64,000 bases of DNA, taken from assembly GCA_964036665.1 (NCBI GenBank), contig OZ038526.1, forward strand, positions 15,934,001-15,998,000, read 5' to 3'. The DNA comes from Gordius sp. MW1. Its lineage: Eukaryota > Nematomorpha > Gordioida > Gordea > Gordiidae. The translations under genes and the position numbers were made by a program. The notes under the pieces were generated by a model. That model did no database searches. It was not told where the DNA came from and saw only the letters and a program-made list of their open reading frames with translations. Below are positions 12,361-26,790 of this stretch, piece after piece. Position 1 is the stretch's first letter; each line of letters begins with the position of its first letter.

Positions 12361-14420
12361 GTTCTCGCAGCTTAAAACCTCTTTTCGGAAGTCAATCGAG
12401 GATAATAGGATTCTCAAATTGGCTTACTTTTATATATTTTTTCATGCTTTTTCACATAGAATCGAAAAAAATAAATATTTTTACCTCAAAATTTTTAACA
12501 TATTTTTCTAAGAACCGTATTCATCCGATGAAAGTTGTCGTTTTCAAACGTGGTTTCTATGATCCCAAGTAAAAATTTATCAGAATCTAAAAACTATTAC
12601 TTTGAAATAATGATCGCATAGAGCAGTTTTCAAAAATTAAGCACTCACGTTGCGATACAACAAACTAATCGCAACAATAAAATTGTCTTTTGTCAAAATG
12701 ATAGTTCTCGCAGCTTAAAACCTCTTTTCGGAAGTCAATCGAGGATAATAGGAGTCTCAACTTGGCTTACTTTTATATATTTTTTCATGCTCTTTCACAT
12801 AGAATCGAAAAAAATAAAAATATTTACCTCAAAAATTTTTACATATTTTTCTAAGAACCGTATTCATCCGATGAAAGTTGTCGTTTTCAGACGTGGTTTC
12901 TATTATCCCAAGTAAAAATTTATCAGAATCTAAAAACTATTACTTTGAAATAATGATCGCATAGAGCAGTTTTCAAAAATTAAGCACTCACGTTGCGATA
13001 CAACAAACTAATCGCAACAATAAAACGTTGTCTTTTGTCAAAATGATAGTTCTCGCAGCTTAAAACCTCTTTTCGGAAGTTAATCGAGGATAATAGGATT
13101 CTCAAATTGGCTTACTTTTATATGTTTTTACATGCTCTTTCACATGGAATAGAAAAAAATAAAAAATTTTACCTCAAAATTTTTCACATATTTTTCTTTA
13201 ACCGTATTCATCCGATGAAAGTTGTCGTTTTCAGACGTGGTTTCTATGATCCCAAGTAAAAATTAATCAGAATCTAAAAACTATTACTTTAAAATAATGA
13301 TCGCATAGAGCAGTTTTCAAAAATTAAGCACTCACGTTGCGATACAACAAACTAATCGCAACAATAAAACGTTGTCTTTTGTCAAAATGATAGTTCTCGC
13401 AGCTTAAAACCTCTTTTCGGAAGTCAATCGAGGATAATAGGATTCTCAAATTGGCTTACTTTTATATATTTTTTCATGCTTTTTCACATAGAATCGAAAA
13501 AAATAAATATTTTTACCTCAAAATTTTTAACATATTTTTCTAAGAACCGTATTCATCCGATGAAAGTTGTCGTTTTAAAACGTGGTTTCTATGATCCCAA
13601 GTAAAAATTTATCAGAATCTAAAAACTATTACTTTGAAATAATGATCGCATAGAGCAGTTTTCAAAAATTAAGCACTCACGTTGCGATACAACAAACTAA
13701 TCGCAACAATAAAACGTTGTCTTTTGTCAAAATGATAGTTCTCGCAGCTTAAAACCTCTTTTCGGAAGTCAATCGAGGATAATAGGAGTCTCAACTTGGC
13801 TTACTTTTATATATTTTTTCATGCTCTTTCACATAGAATCGAAAAAAATAAAAATATTTACCTTAAAAATTTTTACATATTTTTCTAAGAACCGTATTCA
13901 TCCGATGAAAGTTGTCGTTTTCAGACGTGGTTTCTATGATCCCAAGTAAAAATTTATCAGAATCTAAAATACTTTGAAATAATGATCGCATAGAGCAGTT
14001 TTCAAAAATTAAGCACTCACGTTGCGATACAACAAACTAATCGCAACAATAAAACGTTGTCTTTTGTCAAAATGATAGTTCTCGCAGCTTAAAACCTCTT
14101 TTCGGAAGTTAATCGAGGATAATAGGATTCTCAAATTGGCTTACTTTTATATATTTTTACATGCTCTTTCACATGGAATAGAAAAAATTAAAAAATTTAC
14201 CTCAAAATTTTTCACATATTTTTCTTTAACCGTATTCATCCGATGAAAGTTGTCGTTTTCAGACGTGGTTTCTATGATCCCAAGTAAAAATTTATCAGAA
14301 TCTAAAAACTATTACTTTGAAATCATGATCGCATAGAGCAGTTTTCAAAAATTAAGCAATCACGTTGCGATACAACAAACTAATCGCAACAATAAAACGT
14401 TGTCTTTTGTCAAAATGATA
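12360..14420 (+). repeat. ~1029-bp (3-monomer) tandem duplication
   Basis: Markers recur at about 1029-1030 bp: agttaatcg at 13078 and 14107, an aaaatatttacc run near 12815 and 13850, and aatttttaacat near 12488 and 13520. The copies have small private losses: aataaaattgtc near 12676 (loss of cg and neighbours) and gaatctaaaatac near 13963 (a loss of about 8 bp). Ends are approximate. Confidence 0.8.
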
Positions 14421-15110
14421 GTTCTCGCAGCTTAAAACCTCTTTTCGGAAGTCAATCGAGGATAATAGGATTCTCAAATTGGCTTACTTTTATATATTTT
14501 TTCATGCTCTTTCACATGGAATCGAAACAAATAAAAAATTTTACCTCAAAATTTTTCACATATTTTTCTTTAACCGTATTCATCCGATGAAAGTTGTCGT
14601 TTTCAGACGTGGTTTCTATGATCCCAAGTAAAAAGTTATCAGAATCTAAAAACTATTACTTTGAAATCATGATCGCATAGAGCAGTTTTCAAAAATTAAG
14701 CAATCACGTTGCGATACAACAAACTAATCGCAACAATAAAACGTTTTCTTTTGTCAAAATGATAGTTCTTGCAGCTTAAAACCTCTTTTCGGAAGTCAAT
14801 CGAGGATAATAGGATTCTCAAATTGGCTTACTTTTATATATTTTTTCATGCTTTTTCACATAGAATCGAAAAAAATAAATATTTTTACCTCAAAATTTTT
14901 AACATATTTTTCTAAGAACCGTATTCATCCGATGAAAGTTGTCGTTTTCAGACGTGGTTTCTATGATCCCAAGTAAAAATTTATCAGAATCTAAAAACTA
15001 TTACTTTGAAATCATGATCGCATAGAGCAGTTTTCAAAAATTAAGCACTCACGTTGCGATACAACAAACTAATCGCAACAATAAAACGTTGTCTTTTGTC
15101 AAAATGATAA
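14421..15110 (+). repeat. Ordinary satellite units
   Basis: About two monomers. The first repeats the aaagttatca/cgttttcttt type seen at 11891-12010. The second has aatttttaacat and ends in gataattctcgc. Nothing other than satellite sequence is visible. Confidence 0.8.
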
Positions 15111-16500
15111 TTCTCGCAGCTTAAAACCTCTTTTCGGAAGTCAATCGAGGATAATAGGATTCTCAAATAAGCTTACTTTTATATATTTTTTCATGCTTTT
15201 TCACATAGAATCGAAAAAAATAAATATTTTTACCTCAAAATTTTTCACATATTTTTCTAAGAACCGTATTCATCCGATGAAAGTTGTCGTTTTCAGACGT
15301 GGTTTCTATGATCCCAAGTAAAAATTTATCAGAATCTAAAAACTATTACTTTGAAATAATGATCGCATAGAGCAGTTTTCAAAAATTAAGCACTCACGTT
15401 GCGATACAACAAACTAATCGCAACAATAAAACGTTGTCTTTTGTCAAAATGATAGTTCTCGCAGCTTAAAACCTCTTTTCGGAAGTCAATCGAGGATAAT
15501 AGGAGTCTCAAATTGGCTTACTTTTATATATTTTTTTATGCTCTTTCACATAGAATCGAAAAAAATAAATATTTTTACCTCAAAATTTTTCATATATTTT
15601 TCTAAGAACCGTATTCATCCGATGAAAGTTGTCGTTTTCAGACGTGGTTTCTATGATCCCAAGTAAAAATTTATCAGAATCTAAAAACTATTACTTTGAA
15701 ATCATGATCGCATAGAGCAGTTTTCAAAATAAGCACTCACGTTGCGATACAACAAACTAATCGCAACAATAAAACGTTGTCTTTTGTCAAAATGATAGTT
15801 CTCGCAGCTTAAAATCTCTTTTCGGAAGTCAATCGAGTATAATAGGATTCTGAAATTGGCTTACTTTTATATATTTTTTTATGCTTTTTCACATAGAATC
15901 GAAAAAAATAAATATTTTTACCTCAAAATTTTTCACATATTTTTCTAAGAACCGTATTCATCCGATGAAAGTTGTCGTTTTCAGACGTGGTTTCTATGAT
16001 CCCAAGTAAAAATTTATCAGAATCTAAAAACTATTACTTTGAAATAATGATCGCATAGAGCAGTTTTCAAAAATTAAGCACTCACGTTGCGATACAACAA
16101 ACTAATCGCAACAATAAAACGTTGTCTTTTGTCAAAATGATAGTTCTCGCAGCTTAAAACCTCTTTTCGGAAGTCAATCGAGGATAATAGGAGTCTCAAA
16201 TTGGCTTACTTTTATATATTTTTTTATGCTCTTTCACATAGAATCGAAAAAAATAAATATTTTTACCTCAAAATTTTTCATATATTTTTCTAAGAACCGT
16301 ATTCATCCGATGAAAGTTGTCGTTTTCAGACGTGGTTTCTATGATCCCAAGTAAAAATTTATCAGAATTTAAAAACTATTACTTTGAAATCATGATCGCA
16401 TAGAGCAGTTTTCAAAAATTAAGCACTCACGTTGCGATACAAAACTAATCACAACAATAAAACGTTGTCTTTTGTCAAAATGATAGTTCTCGCAGCTTAA
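15110..16500 (+). repeat. ~688-bp dimer duplication
   Basis: Units with aggagtctca (15501 and 16189), a T7 run before atgctc and a catatattttt variant recur 688 bp apart. The unit between them carries tcgagtataatagg and attctgaaattgg near 15850. The first unit of this stretch contains aaataagctt, which creates a HindIII site (aagctt). That variant recurs near 17565, 19631 and 23421. Confidence 0.75.
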
Positions 16501-17650
16501 AACCTCTTTTCGGAAGTCAATCGAGGATAATAGGAGTCTCAAATTGGCTTATTTTATATATTTTTTAATGCTCTTTCACATAGAATCGAAAAAAATAAAT
16601 ACTTTTACCTCAAAATTTTTCACATATTTTTCTTTGAACCGTATTCATCCGATGAAAGTTGTCGTTTTCAGACGTGGTTTCTATGATCCCAAGTAAAAAT
16701 TTATCAGAATCTAAAAACTATTACTTTGAAATCATGATCGCATAGAGCAGTTTTCAAAAATTAAGCACTCACGTTGCGATACAACAAACTAATCGCAACA
16801 ATAAAACGTTGTCTTTTGTCAAAATGATAGTTCTCGCAGCTTAAAACCTCTTTTCCGAAGTCAATCGAGGATATTAGGATTCTCAAATTGGCTTACTTTT
16901 ATATATTTTTTCATGCTCTTTCACATAGAATCGAAAAAAATTAATATTTATACCTCAAAATTTTTCACATATTTTTCTTTGAACCGTATTCATCCGATGA
17001 AAGTTGTCGTTTTCAGACGTGGTTTCTATTATCCCAAGTAAAAATTTATCAGAATCTAAAAACTATTACTTTTAAATAATGATCGCATAGAGCAGTTTTC
17101 AAAAATTAAGCACTCACGTTGCGATACAACAAACTAATCGCAACAATAAAACGTTGTCTTTTGTCAAAATGATAGTTCTCGCAGCTTAAAACCTCTTTTC
17201 GGAAGTCAATCGAGGATATTAGGATTCTCAAATTGGCTTACTTTTATATATTTTTTTATGCTCTTTCACATAGAATCGAAAAAAATTAATATTTTTACCT
17301 CAAAATTTTTCACATATTTTTCTTTGAACCGTATTCATCCGATGAAAGTTGTCGTTTCAGACGTGGTTTCTATTATCCCAAGTAAAAATTTATCAGAATC
17401 TAAAAACTATTACTTTGAAATCATGATCGTAAAGAGCAGTTTTCAAAAATTAAGCACTCACGTTGCGATACAACAAACTCGCAACAATAAAACGTTGTCT
17501 TTTGTCAAAATGATAATTCTCGCAGCTTAAAACCTCTTTTCGGAAGTCAATCGATAGGATTCTCAAATAAGCTTACTTTTATATAATTTTCATGCTTTTT
17601 CACATAGAATCGAAAAAAATAAATATTTTTACCTCAAAATTTTTCACATA
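16500..17650 (+). repeat. Satellite units with a local single-monomer duplication
   Basis: Neighbouring units near 16838 and 17180 share cgaggatattagg, aaaaaaattaatatt and tattatccc, so one monomer appears to have been copied beside itself. The following unit has lost about 8-9 bp (tcaatcgataggattc near 17551) and part of the inverted repeat (caaactcgcaac near 17475). Confidence 0.7.
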
Positions 17651-20600
17651 TTTTTCTAAGAACCGTATTCATCCGATGAAAGTTGTCGTTTTCAGACGTG
17701 GTTTCTATGATCCCAAGTAAAAATTTATCAGAATCTAAAAACTATTACTTTGAAATCATGATCGCATAGAGCAGTTTTCAAAATAAGCACTCACGTTGCG
17801 ATACAACAAACTAATCGCAACAATAAAACGTTGTCTTTTGTCAAAATGATAGTTCTCGCAGCTTAAAACCTCTTTTCGGAAGTCAATCGAGGATAATAAG
17901 ATTCTCAAATTGGCTTACTTTTATATGTTTTTTCATGCTCTTTCACATAGAATCGAAAAAAATAAATATTTTTACCTCAAAATTTTTCACATATTTTTCT
18001 TTGAACCGTATTCATCCGATGAAAGTTGTCGTTTTCAGACGTGGTTTCTATGATCCCAAGTAAAAATTTATTAGAATTTAAAAATTATTACTTTGAAATC
18101 ATGATCGCATAGAGCAGGTTTCAAAAATTAAGCACTCACGTTGCGATACAACAAACTAATCGTAACAATAAAACGTTGTCTTTTGTCAAAATGATAGTTC
18201 TCGCAGCTTAAAACCTCTTTTCGGAAGTCAATCGAGGATAATAGGAGTCTCAAATTGGCTTACTTTTATATATTTTTTCATGCTCTTTTACATAGAATCG
18301 AAAAAAATAAATATTTTTACCTCAAAATTTTTCACATATTTTTCTTTGAACCGTATTCATCCGATGAAAGTTGTCGTTTTCAGACGTGGTTTCTATGATC
18401 CCAAGTAAAAATTTATCAGAATCTAAAAACTATTACTTTGAAATCATGATCGCATAGAGCAGTTTTCAAAAATTAAGCACTCACGTTGCGATACAACAAA
18501 CTAATCGCAACTATAAAACGTTGTCTTTTGTCAAAATGATATTTTTCGCAGCTTAAAACCTCTTTTCGGAAGTCAATCGAGGATAATAGGATTCTCAAAT
18601 TGAATTACTTTTATATATTTTTTCATGCTCTTTCACATAGAATCGAAAAAAATAAATATTTTTACCTCAAAATTTTTTACATATTTTTCTTTGAACCCTA
18701 TTCATCCGATGAAAGTTGTCGTTTTCAGACGTGGTTTCTATGATCCCAAGTAAAAATTTATCAGAATCTAAAAACTATTACTTTGAAATCATGATCGCAT
18801 AGAGCATTTTCAAAAATTAAGCAATCACGTTGCGATACAACAAACTAATCGCAACAATAAAACGTTGTCTTTTGTCAAAATGATAGTTCTCGCAGCTTAA
18901 AACCTCTTTTCGGAAGTCAATCGAGGATAATAGGATTCTCAAATTGAATTACTTTTATATATTTTTTCATGCTCTTTCACATAGAATCGAAAAAAATAAA
19001 TATTTTTACCTCAAAATTTTTCACATATTTTTCTTTGAACCGTATTCATCCGATGAAAGTTGTCGTTTTCAGACGTGGTTTCTATGATCCCAAGTAAAAA
19101 TTTATCAGAATCTAAAAACTATTACTTTGAAATCATGATCGCATAGAGCAGTTTTCAAAAATTAAGCACTCACGTTGCGATACAACAAACTAATCGCAAC
19201 AATAAAACGTTGTCTTTTGTCAAAATGATAGTTCTCGCAGCTTAAAACCTCTTTTCGGAAGTCAATCGAGGATAATAGGATTCTCAAATTGGCTTACTTT
19301 TATATATTTTTTCATGCTTTTTCACATAGAATCGAAAAAAATAAATATTTTTACCTCAAAATTTTTCACATATTTTTCTAAGAACCGTATTCATCCGATG
19401 AAAGTTGTCGTTTTCAGACGTGGTTTCTATGATCCCAAGTAAAAATTTATCAGAATCTAAAAACTATTACTTTGAAATAATGATCGCATAGAGCAGTTTT
19501 CAAAAATTAAGCACTCACGTTGCGATACAACAAACTAATCGCAACAATAAAACGTTGTCTTTTGTCAAAATGATAGTTCTCGCAGCTTAAAACCTCTTTT
19601 CGGAAGTCAATCGAGGATAATAGGATTCTCAAATAAGCTTACTTTTATATATTTTTTCATGCTTTTTCACATAGAATCGACAAAAATAAATATTTTTACC
19701 TCAAAATTTTTCACATATTTTTCTAAGAACCGTATTCATCCGATGAAAGTTGTCGTTTTCAGACGTGGTTTCTATGATCCCAAGTAAAAATTTATCAGAA
19801 TCTAAAAACTATTACTTTGAAATAATGATCGCATAGAGCAGTTTTCAAAAATTAAGCACACACGTTGCGATACAACAAACTAATCGCAACAATAAAACGT
19901 TGTCTTTTGTCAAAATGATAGTTCTCGCAGCTTAAAACCTCTTTTCGGAAGTCAATCGAGGATAATAGGAGTCTCAAATTGGCTTACTTTTATATATTTT
20001 TTCATGCTCTTTCACATAGAATCGAAAAAAATATATTTTTACCTCAAAATTTTTCACATATTTTTCTAAGAACCGTATTCATCCGATGAAAGTTGTCGTT
20101 TTCAGACGTGGTTTCTATGATCCCAAGTAAAAATTTATCAGAATCTAAAAACTATTACTTTGAAATCATGATCGCATAGAGCAGTTTTCAAAATAAGCAC
20201 TCACGTTGCGATACAACAAACTAATCGCAACAATAAAACGTTGTCTTTTGTCAAAATGATAGTTCTCGCAGCTTAAAACCTCTTTTCGGAAGTCAATCGA
20301 GTATAATAGGATTCTCAAATTGGCTTACTTTTATATATTTTTTCATGCTCTTTCACATAGAATCAAAAAAAATAAATATTTTTACCTCAAAATTTTTCAC
20401 ATATTTTTCTTTGAACCGTATTCATCCGATGAAAGTTGTCGTTTTCAGACGTGGTTTCTATGATCCCAAGTAAAAATTTATCAGAATTTAAAAATTATTA
20501 CTTTGAAATCTTGATCGCATAGAGCAGTTTTCAAAAATTAAGCACTCACGTTGCGATACAACAAACTAATCGCAACAATAAAACGTTGTCTTTTGTCAAA

Positions 20601-21700
20601 ATGATAGTTCTCGCAGCTTAAAACCTCTTTTCGGAAGTCAATCGAGGATAATAGGAGTCTGAAATTGGCTTACTTTTATATATTTTTTCATGCTCTTTCA
20701 CATAGAATCGAAAAAAATAAATATTTTTACCTCAAAATTTTTCACATATTTTTCTTTGAACCGTATTCATCCGATGAAAGTTGTCGTTTTCAGACGTGGT
20801 TTCTATGATCCCAAGTAAAAATTTATCAGAATCTAAAAACTATTACTTTGAAATCATGATCGCATAGAGCAGTTTTCAAAAATTAAGCACTCACGTTGCG
20901 ATACAACAAACTAATCGCAACTATAAAACGTTGTCTTTTGTCAAAATGATATTTTTCGCAGCTTAAAACCTCTTTTCGGAAGTCAATCGAGGATAATAGA
21001 TTCTCAAATTGAATTACTTTTATATATTTTTTCATGCTCTTTCACATAAAATCGAAAAAAATAAATATTTTTACCTCAAAATTTTTTACATATTTTTCTT
21101 TGAACCGTATTCATCCGATGAAAGTTGTCGTTTTCAGACGTGGTTTCTATGATCCCAAGTAAAAATTTATCAGAATCTAAAAACTATTACTTTGAAATCA
21201 TGATCGCATAGAGCAGTTTTCAAAAATTAAGCAATCACGTTGCGATACAACAAACTAATCGCAACAATAAAACGTTTTCTTTTGTCAAAATGATAGTTCT
21301 CGCAGCTTAAAACCTCTTTTCGGAAGTCAATCGAGGATAATAGGATTCTCAAATTGAATTACTTTTATATATTTTTTCATGCTCTTTCACATAGAATCGA
21401 AAAAAATAAATATTTTTACCTCAAAATTTTTCACATATTTTTCTTTGAACCGTATTCATCCGATGAAAGTTGTCGTTTTCAGACGTGGTTTCTATGATCC
21501 CAAGTAAAAATTTATCAGAATCTAAAAACTATTACTTTGAAATCATGATCGCATAGAGCAGTTTTCAAAAATTAAGCACTCTCGTTGCGATACAACAAAC
21601 TAATCGCAACAATAAAACGTTGTCTTTTGTCAAAATGATAGTTCTCGCAGCTTAAAACCTCTTTTCGGAAGTCAATCGAGGATAATAGGATTCTCAAATT
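17650..21700 (+). repeat. 7-monomer (2410-bp) tandem relation
   Basis: Markers repeat 2410 bp apart: aaataagcac at 17781 and 20191, aatttaaaaattatt near 18076 and 20486, atttttcgca at 18541 and 20951, followed in both by gaattac units with attttttacat. The match covers roughly 17650-19290 against 20060-21700. Copy 2 differs by small changes such as cataaaatcg near 21048. Confidence 0.75.
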
Positions 21701-24700
21701 GGCTTACTTTTATATATTTTTTCATGCTCTTTCACATAGAATTGAAAAAAATAAATATTTTTACCTCAAAATTTTTCACATATTTTTCTAAGAACCGTAT
21801 TCATCCGATGAAAGTTGTCGTTTTCAGACGTGGTTTCTATGATCCCAAGTAAAAATTTATCAGAATCTAAAAACTATTACTTTGAAATCATGATCGCATA
21901 GAGCAGTTTTCAAAAATTAAGCACTCACGCTGCGATACAACAAACTAATCGCAACAATAAAACGTTGTCTTTTGTCAAAATGATAGTTCTCGCAGCTTAA
22001 AACCTCTTTTCGGAAGTCAATCGAGGATAATAGGATTCTCAAATTGGCTTACTTTTATATATTTTTTCATGCTCTTTCACATAGAATCGAAAAAAATAAA
22101 TATTTTTACCTCAAAATTTTTTACATATTTTTCTTTGAACCGTATTCATCCGATGAAAGTTGTCGTTTTCAGACGTGGTTTCTATGATCCCAAGTAAAAA
22201 TTTATCAGAATCTAAAAACTATTACTTTGAAATCATGATCGCATAGAGCAGTTTTCAAAAATTAAGCAATCACGTTGCGATACAACAAACTAATCGCAAC
22301 AATAAAACGTTGTCTTTTGTCAAAATGATAGTTCTCGCAGCTTAAAACCTCTTTTCGGAAGTCAATCGAGGATAATAGGATTCTCAAATTGAATTACTTT
22401 TATATATTTTTTCATGCTCTTTCACAAAGAATCGAAAAAAATAAATATTTTTACCTCAAAATTTTTTACATATTTTTCTTTGAACCGTATTCATCCGATG
22501 AAAGTTGTCGTTTTCAGACGTATTTTCTATGATCCCAAGTAAAAATTTATCAGAATCTAAAAACTATTACTTTGAAATCATGATCGCATAGAGCAGTTTT
22601 CAAAAATTAAGCACTCACGTTGCGATACAACAAACTAATCGCAACAATAAAACGTTGTCTTTTGTCAAAATGATAGTTCTCGCAGCTTAAAACCTCTTTT
22701 CGGAAGTCAATCGAGGATAATAGGATTCTCAAATTGGCTTACTTTTATATATTTTTTCATGCTCTTTCACATAGAATCGAAAAAAATAAATATTTTTACC
22801 TCAAAATTTTTCACATATTTTTCTAAGAACCGTATTCATCCGATGAAAGTTGTCGTTTTCAGACGTGGTTTCTATGATCCCAAGTAAAAATTTATCAGAA
22901 TCTAAAAACTATTACTTTGAAATCATGATCGCATAGAGCAGTTTTCAAAAATTAAGCACTCACGTTGCGATACAACAAACTAATCGCAACTATAAAACGT
23001 TGTCTTTTGTCAAAATGATATTTTTCGCAGCTTAAAACCTCTTTTCGGAAGTCAATCGAGGATAATAGGATTCTCAAATTGAATTACTTTTATATATTTT
23101 TTCATGCTCTTTCACATAGAATCGAAAAAAATAAATATTTTTACCTCAAAATTTTTTACATATTTTTCTTTGAACCGTATTCATCCGATGAAAGTTGTCG
23201 TTTTCAGACGTGGTTTCTATGATCCCAAGTAAAAATTTATCAGAATCTAAAAACTATTACTTTGAAATCATGATCGCATAGAGCAGTTTTCAAAAATTAA
23301 GCAATCACGTTGCGATACAACAAACTAATCGCAACAATAAAACGTTGTCTTTTGTCAAAATGATAGTTCTCGCAGCTTAAAACCTCTTTTCGGAAGTCAA
23401 TCGAGGATAATAGGATTCTCAAATAAGCTTACTTTTATATATTTTTTCATGCTTTTTCACATAGAATCGAAAAAAATAAATATTTTTACCTCAAAATTTT
23501 TCACATATTTTTCTAAGAACCGTATTCATCCGATGAAAGTTGTCGTTTTCAGACGTGGTTTCTATGATCCCAAGTAAAAATTTATCAGAATCTAAAAACT
23601 ATTACTTTGAAATAATGATCGCATAGAGCAGTTTTCAAAAATTAAGCACTCACGTTGCGATACAACAAACTAATCGCAACAATAAAACGTTGTCTTTTGT
23701 CAAAATGATAGTTCTCGCAGCTTAAAACCTCTTTTCGGAAGTCAATCGAGGATAATAGGAGTCTCAAATTGGCTTACTTTTATATATTTTTTCATGCTCT
23801 TTCACATAGAATCGAAAAAAATATATTTTTACCTCAAAATTTTTCACATATTTTTCTAAGAACCGTATTCATCCGATGAAAGTTGTCGTTTTCAGACGTG
23901 GTTTCTATGATCCCAAGTAAAAATTTATCAGAATCTAAAAACTATTACTTTGAAATCATGATCGCATAGAGCAGTTTTCAAAATAAGCACTCACGTTGCG
24001 ATAAAACAAACTAATCGCAACAATAAAACGTTGTCTTTTGTCAAAATGATAGTTCTCGCAGCTTAAAACCTCTTTTCGGAAGTCATTCGAGTATAATAGG
24101 ATTCTCAAATTGGCTTACTTTTATATATTTTTTCATGCTCTTTCACATAGAATCAAAAAAAATAAATATTTTTACCTCAAAATTTTTCACATATTTTTCT
24201 TTGAACCGTATTCATCCGATGAAAGTTGTCGTTTTCAGACGTGGTTTCTATGATCCCAAGTAAAAATTTATCAAAATTTAAAAATTATTACTTTGAAATC
24301 TTGATCGCATAGAGCAGTTTTCAAAAATTAAGCACTCACGTTGCGATACAACAAACTAATCGCAACAATAAAACGTTGTCTTTTGTCAAAATGATAGTTC
24401 TCGCAGCTTAAAACCTCTTTTCGGAAGTCAATCGAGGATAATAGGAGTCTCAAATTGGCTTACTTTTATATATTTTTTCATGCTCTTTCACATAGAATCG
24501 AAAAAAATAAATATTTTTACCTCAAAATTTTTCACATATTTTTCTTTGAACCGTATTCATCCGATGAAAGTTGTCGTTTTCAGACGTGGTTTCTATGATC
24601 CCAAGTAAAAATTTATCAGAATCTAAAAACTATTACTTTGAAATCATGATCGCATAGAGCAGTTTTCAAAAAAGCACTCACGTTGCGATACAACAAACTA

Positions 24701-25085
24701 ATCGCAACTATAAAACGTTGTCTTTTGTCAAAATGATATTTTTCGCAGCTTAAAACCTCTTTTCGGAAGTCAATCGAGGATAATAGGATTCTCAAATTGA
24801 ATTACTTTTATATATTTTTTCATGCTCTTTCACATAAAATCGAAAAAAATAAATATTTTTACCTCAAAATTTTTTACATATTTTTCTTTGAACCGTATTC
24901 ATCCGATGAAAGTTGTCGTTTTCAGACGTGGTTTCTATGATCCCAAGTAAAAATTTATCAGAATCTAAAAACTATTACTTTGAAATCATGATCGCATAGA
25001 GCAGTTTTCAAAAATTAAGCAATCACGTTGCGATACAACAAACTAATCGCAACAATAAAACGTTGTCTTTTGTCAAAATGATAGT
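19600..25085 (+). repeat. 11-monomer (3790-bp) tandem relation
   Basis: About five units at 19600-21300 recur at 23390-25085. Markers: aaataagctt at 19631 and 23421, a shortened aaaatatattttt run near 20028 and 23818, the aaaattatta variant after tgatcccaag at 20461 and 24251, and atttttcgca at 20951 and 24738 (offset 3787 because of a 3-bp loss at 24667). The intervening units, about 21300-23390, are ordinary satellite, including tgcgat preceded by cacgc near 21927 and acgtattttctat near 22517. Confidence 0.75.
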
Positions 25086-26790
25086 TCTCGCAGCTTAAAA
25101 CCTCTTTTCAGAAGTCAATCGACGATAATAGGATTCTCAAATTGGCTTACTTTTATATATTTTTTCATGCTTTTTCACATAGAATCGAAAAAAATAAATA
25201 TTTTTACCTCAAAATTTTTCACATATTTTTCTTTGAACCGTATTCATCCGATGAAAGTTGTCGTTTTCAGACGTGGTTTCTCTGATCCCAAGTAAAAATT
25301 TATCAGAATCTAAAAACTATTACTTTGAAATCATGATCGCATAGAGCAGTTTTCAAAAATTAAGCACTCACGTTGCGATACAACAAACTAATCGCAACAA
25401 TAAAACGTTGTCTTTTGTCAAAATGATAGTTCTCGCAGCTTAAAACCTCTTTTCGGAAGTCAATCGAGGATAATAGGATTCTCAAATTGGCTTACTTTTA
25501 TATATTTTTTCATGCTTTTTCACATAGAATTGAAAAAAATAAATATTTTTACCTCAAAATTTTTCACATATTTTTCTAAGAACCGTATTCATCCGATGAA
25601 AGTTGTCGTTTTCAGACGTGGTTTCTATGATCCCAAGTAAAAATTTATCAGAATCTAAAAACTATTACTTTGAAATATGATCGCATAGAGCAGTTTTCAA
25701 AAATTAAGCACTCACGTTGCGATACAACAAACTAATCGCAACAATAAAACGTTGTCTTTTGTCAAAATGATAGTTCTCGCAGCTTAAAACCTCTTTTCGG
25801 AAGTCAATCGAGGATAATAGTATTCTCAAATTGGCTTACTTTTATATATTTTTTCATGCTCTTTCACATAGAATCGAAAAAAATAAATTTTACCTCAAAA
25901 TTTTTCACATATTTTTCTAAGAACCGTATTCATCCGATGAAAGTTGTCGTTTTCAGACGTGGTTTCTATGATCCCAAGTAAAAATTTATCAGAATCTAAA
26001 AACTATTACTTTGAAATCATGATCGCATAGAGCAGTTTTCAAAAATTAAGCACTCACGTTGCGATACAACAAACTAATCGCAACAATAAAACGTTGTCTT
26101 TTGTCAAAATGATAGTTCTTGCAGCTTAAAACCTCTTTTCGGAAGTCAATCGAGGATAATAGGATTCTCAAATTGGCTTACTTTTATATATTTTTTCATG
26201 CTCTTTCACATAGAATCGAAAAAAATAAATATTTTTACCTCAAAATTTTTCACATATTTTTCTTTGAACCGTATTCATCCGATGAAAGTTGTCGTTTTCA
26301 GACGTGGTTTCTATGATCCCAAGTAAAAATTTATCAGAATCTAAAAACTATTACTTTGAAATCATGATCGCATAGAGCAGTTTTCAAAAATTAAGCACTC
26401 ACGTTGCGATACAACAAACTAATCGCAACAATAAAACGTTGTCTTTTGTCAAAATGATAGTTCTCGCAGCTTAAAACCTCTTTTCGGAAGTCAATCGAGG
26501 ATAATAGGATTCTCAAATTGGCTTACTTTTATATATTTTTTCATGCTTTTTCACATAGAATCGAAAAAAATAAATATTTTTACCTCAAAATTTTTCACAT
26601 ATTTTTCTAAGAACCGTATTCATCCGATGAAAGTTGTCGTTTTCAGACGTGGTTTCTATTATCCCAAGTAAAAATTTATCAGAATCTAAAAACTATTACT
26701 TTGAAATCTTGATCGCATAGAGCAGTTTTCAAAAATTAAGCACTCACGTTGCGATACAACAAACTAATCGCAACAATAAAACGTTGTCTT
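24660..26790 (+). repeat. Six-monomer cassette, copy 1
   Basis: An ordered set of variants marks this block: caaaaaagcac (24667), atttttcgca, cataaaatcg, gacgataata (25121), ttctctgatccc (near 25277), gaaatatgatcgc (25674), aatagtattctc (near 25816), a shortened aaataaattttacc run (25880), tattatccc and cttgatcgc (26656-26710). The same order recurs at 28439-30570 and 35320-37460. Confidence 0.85.
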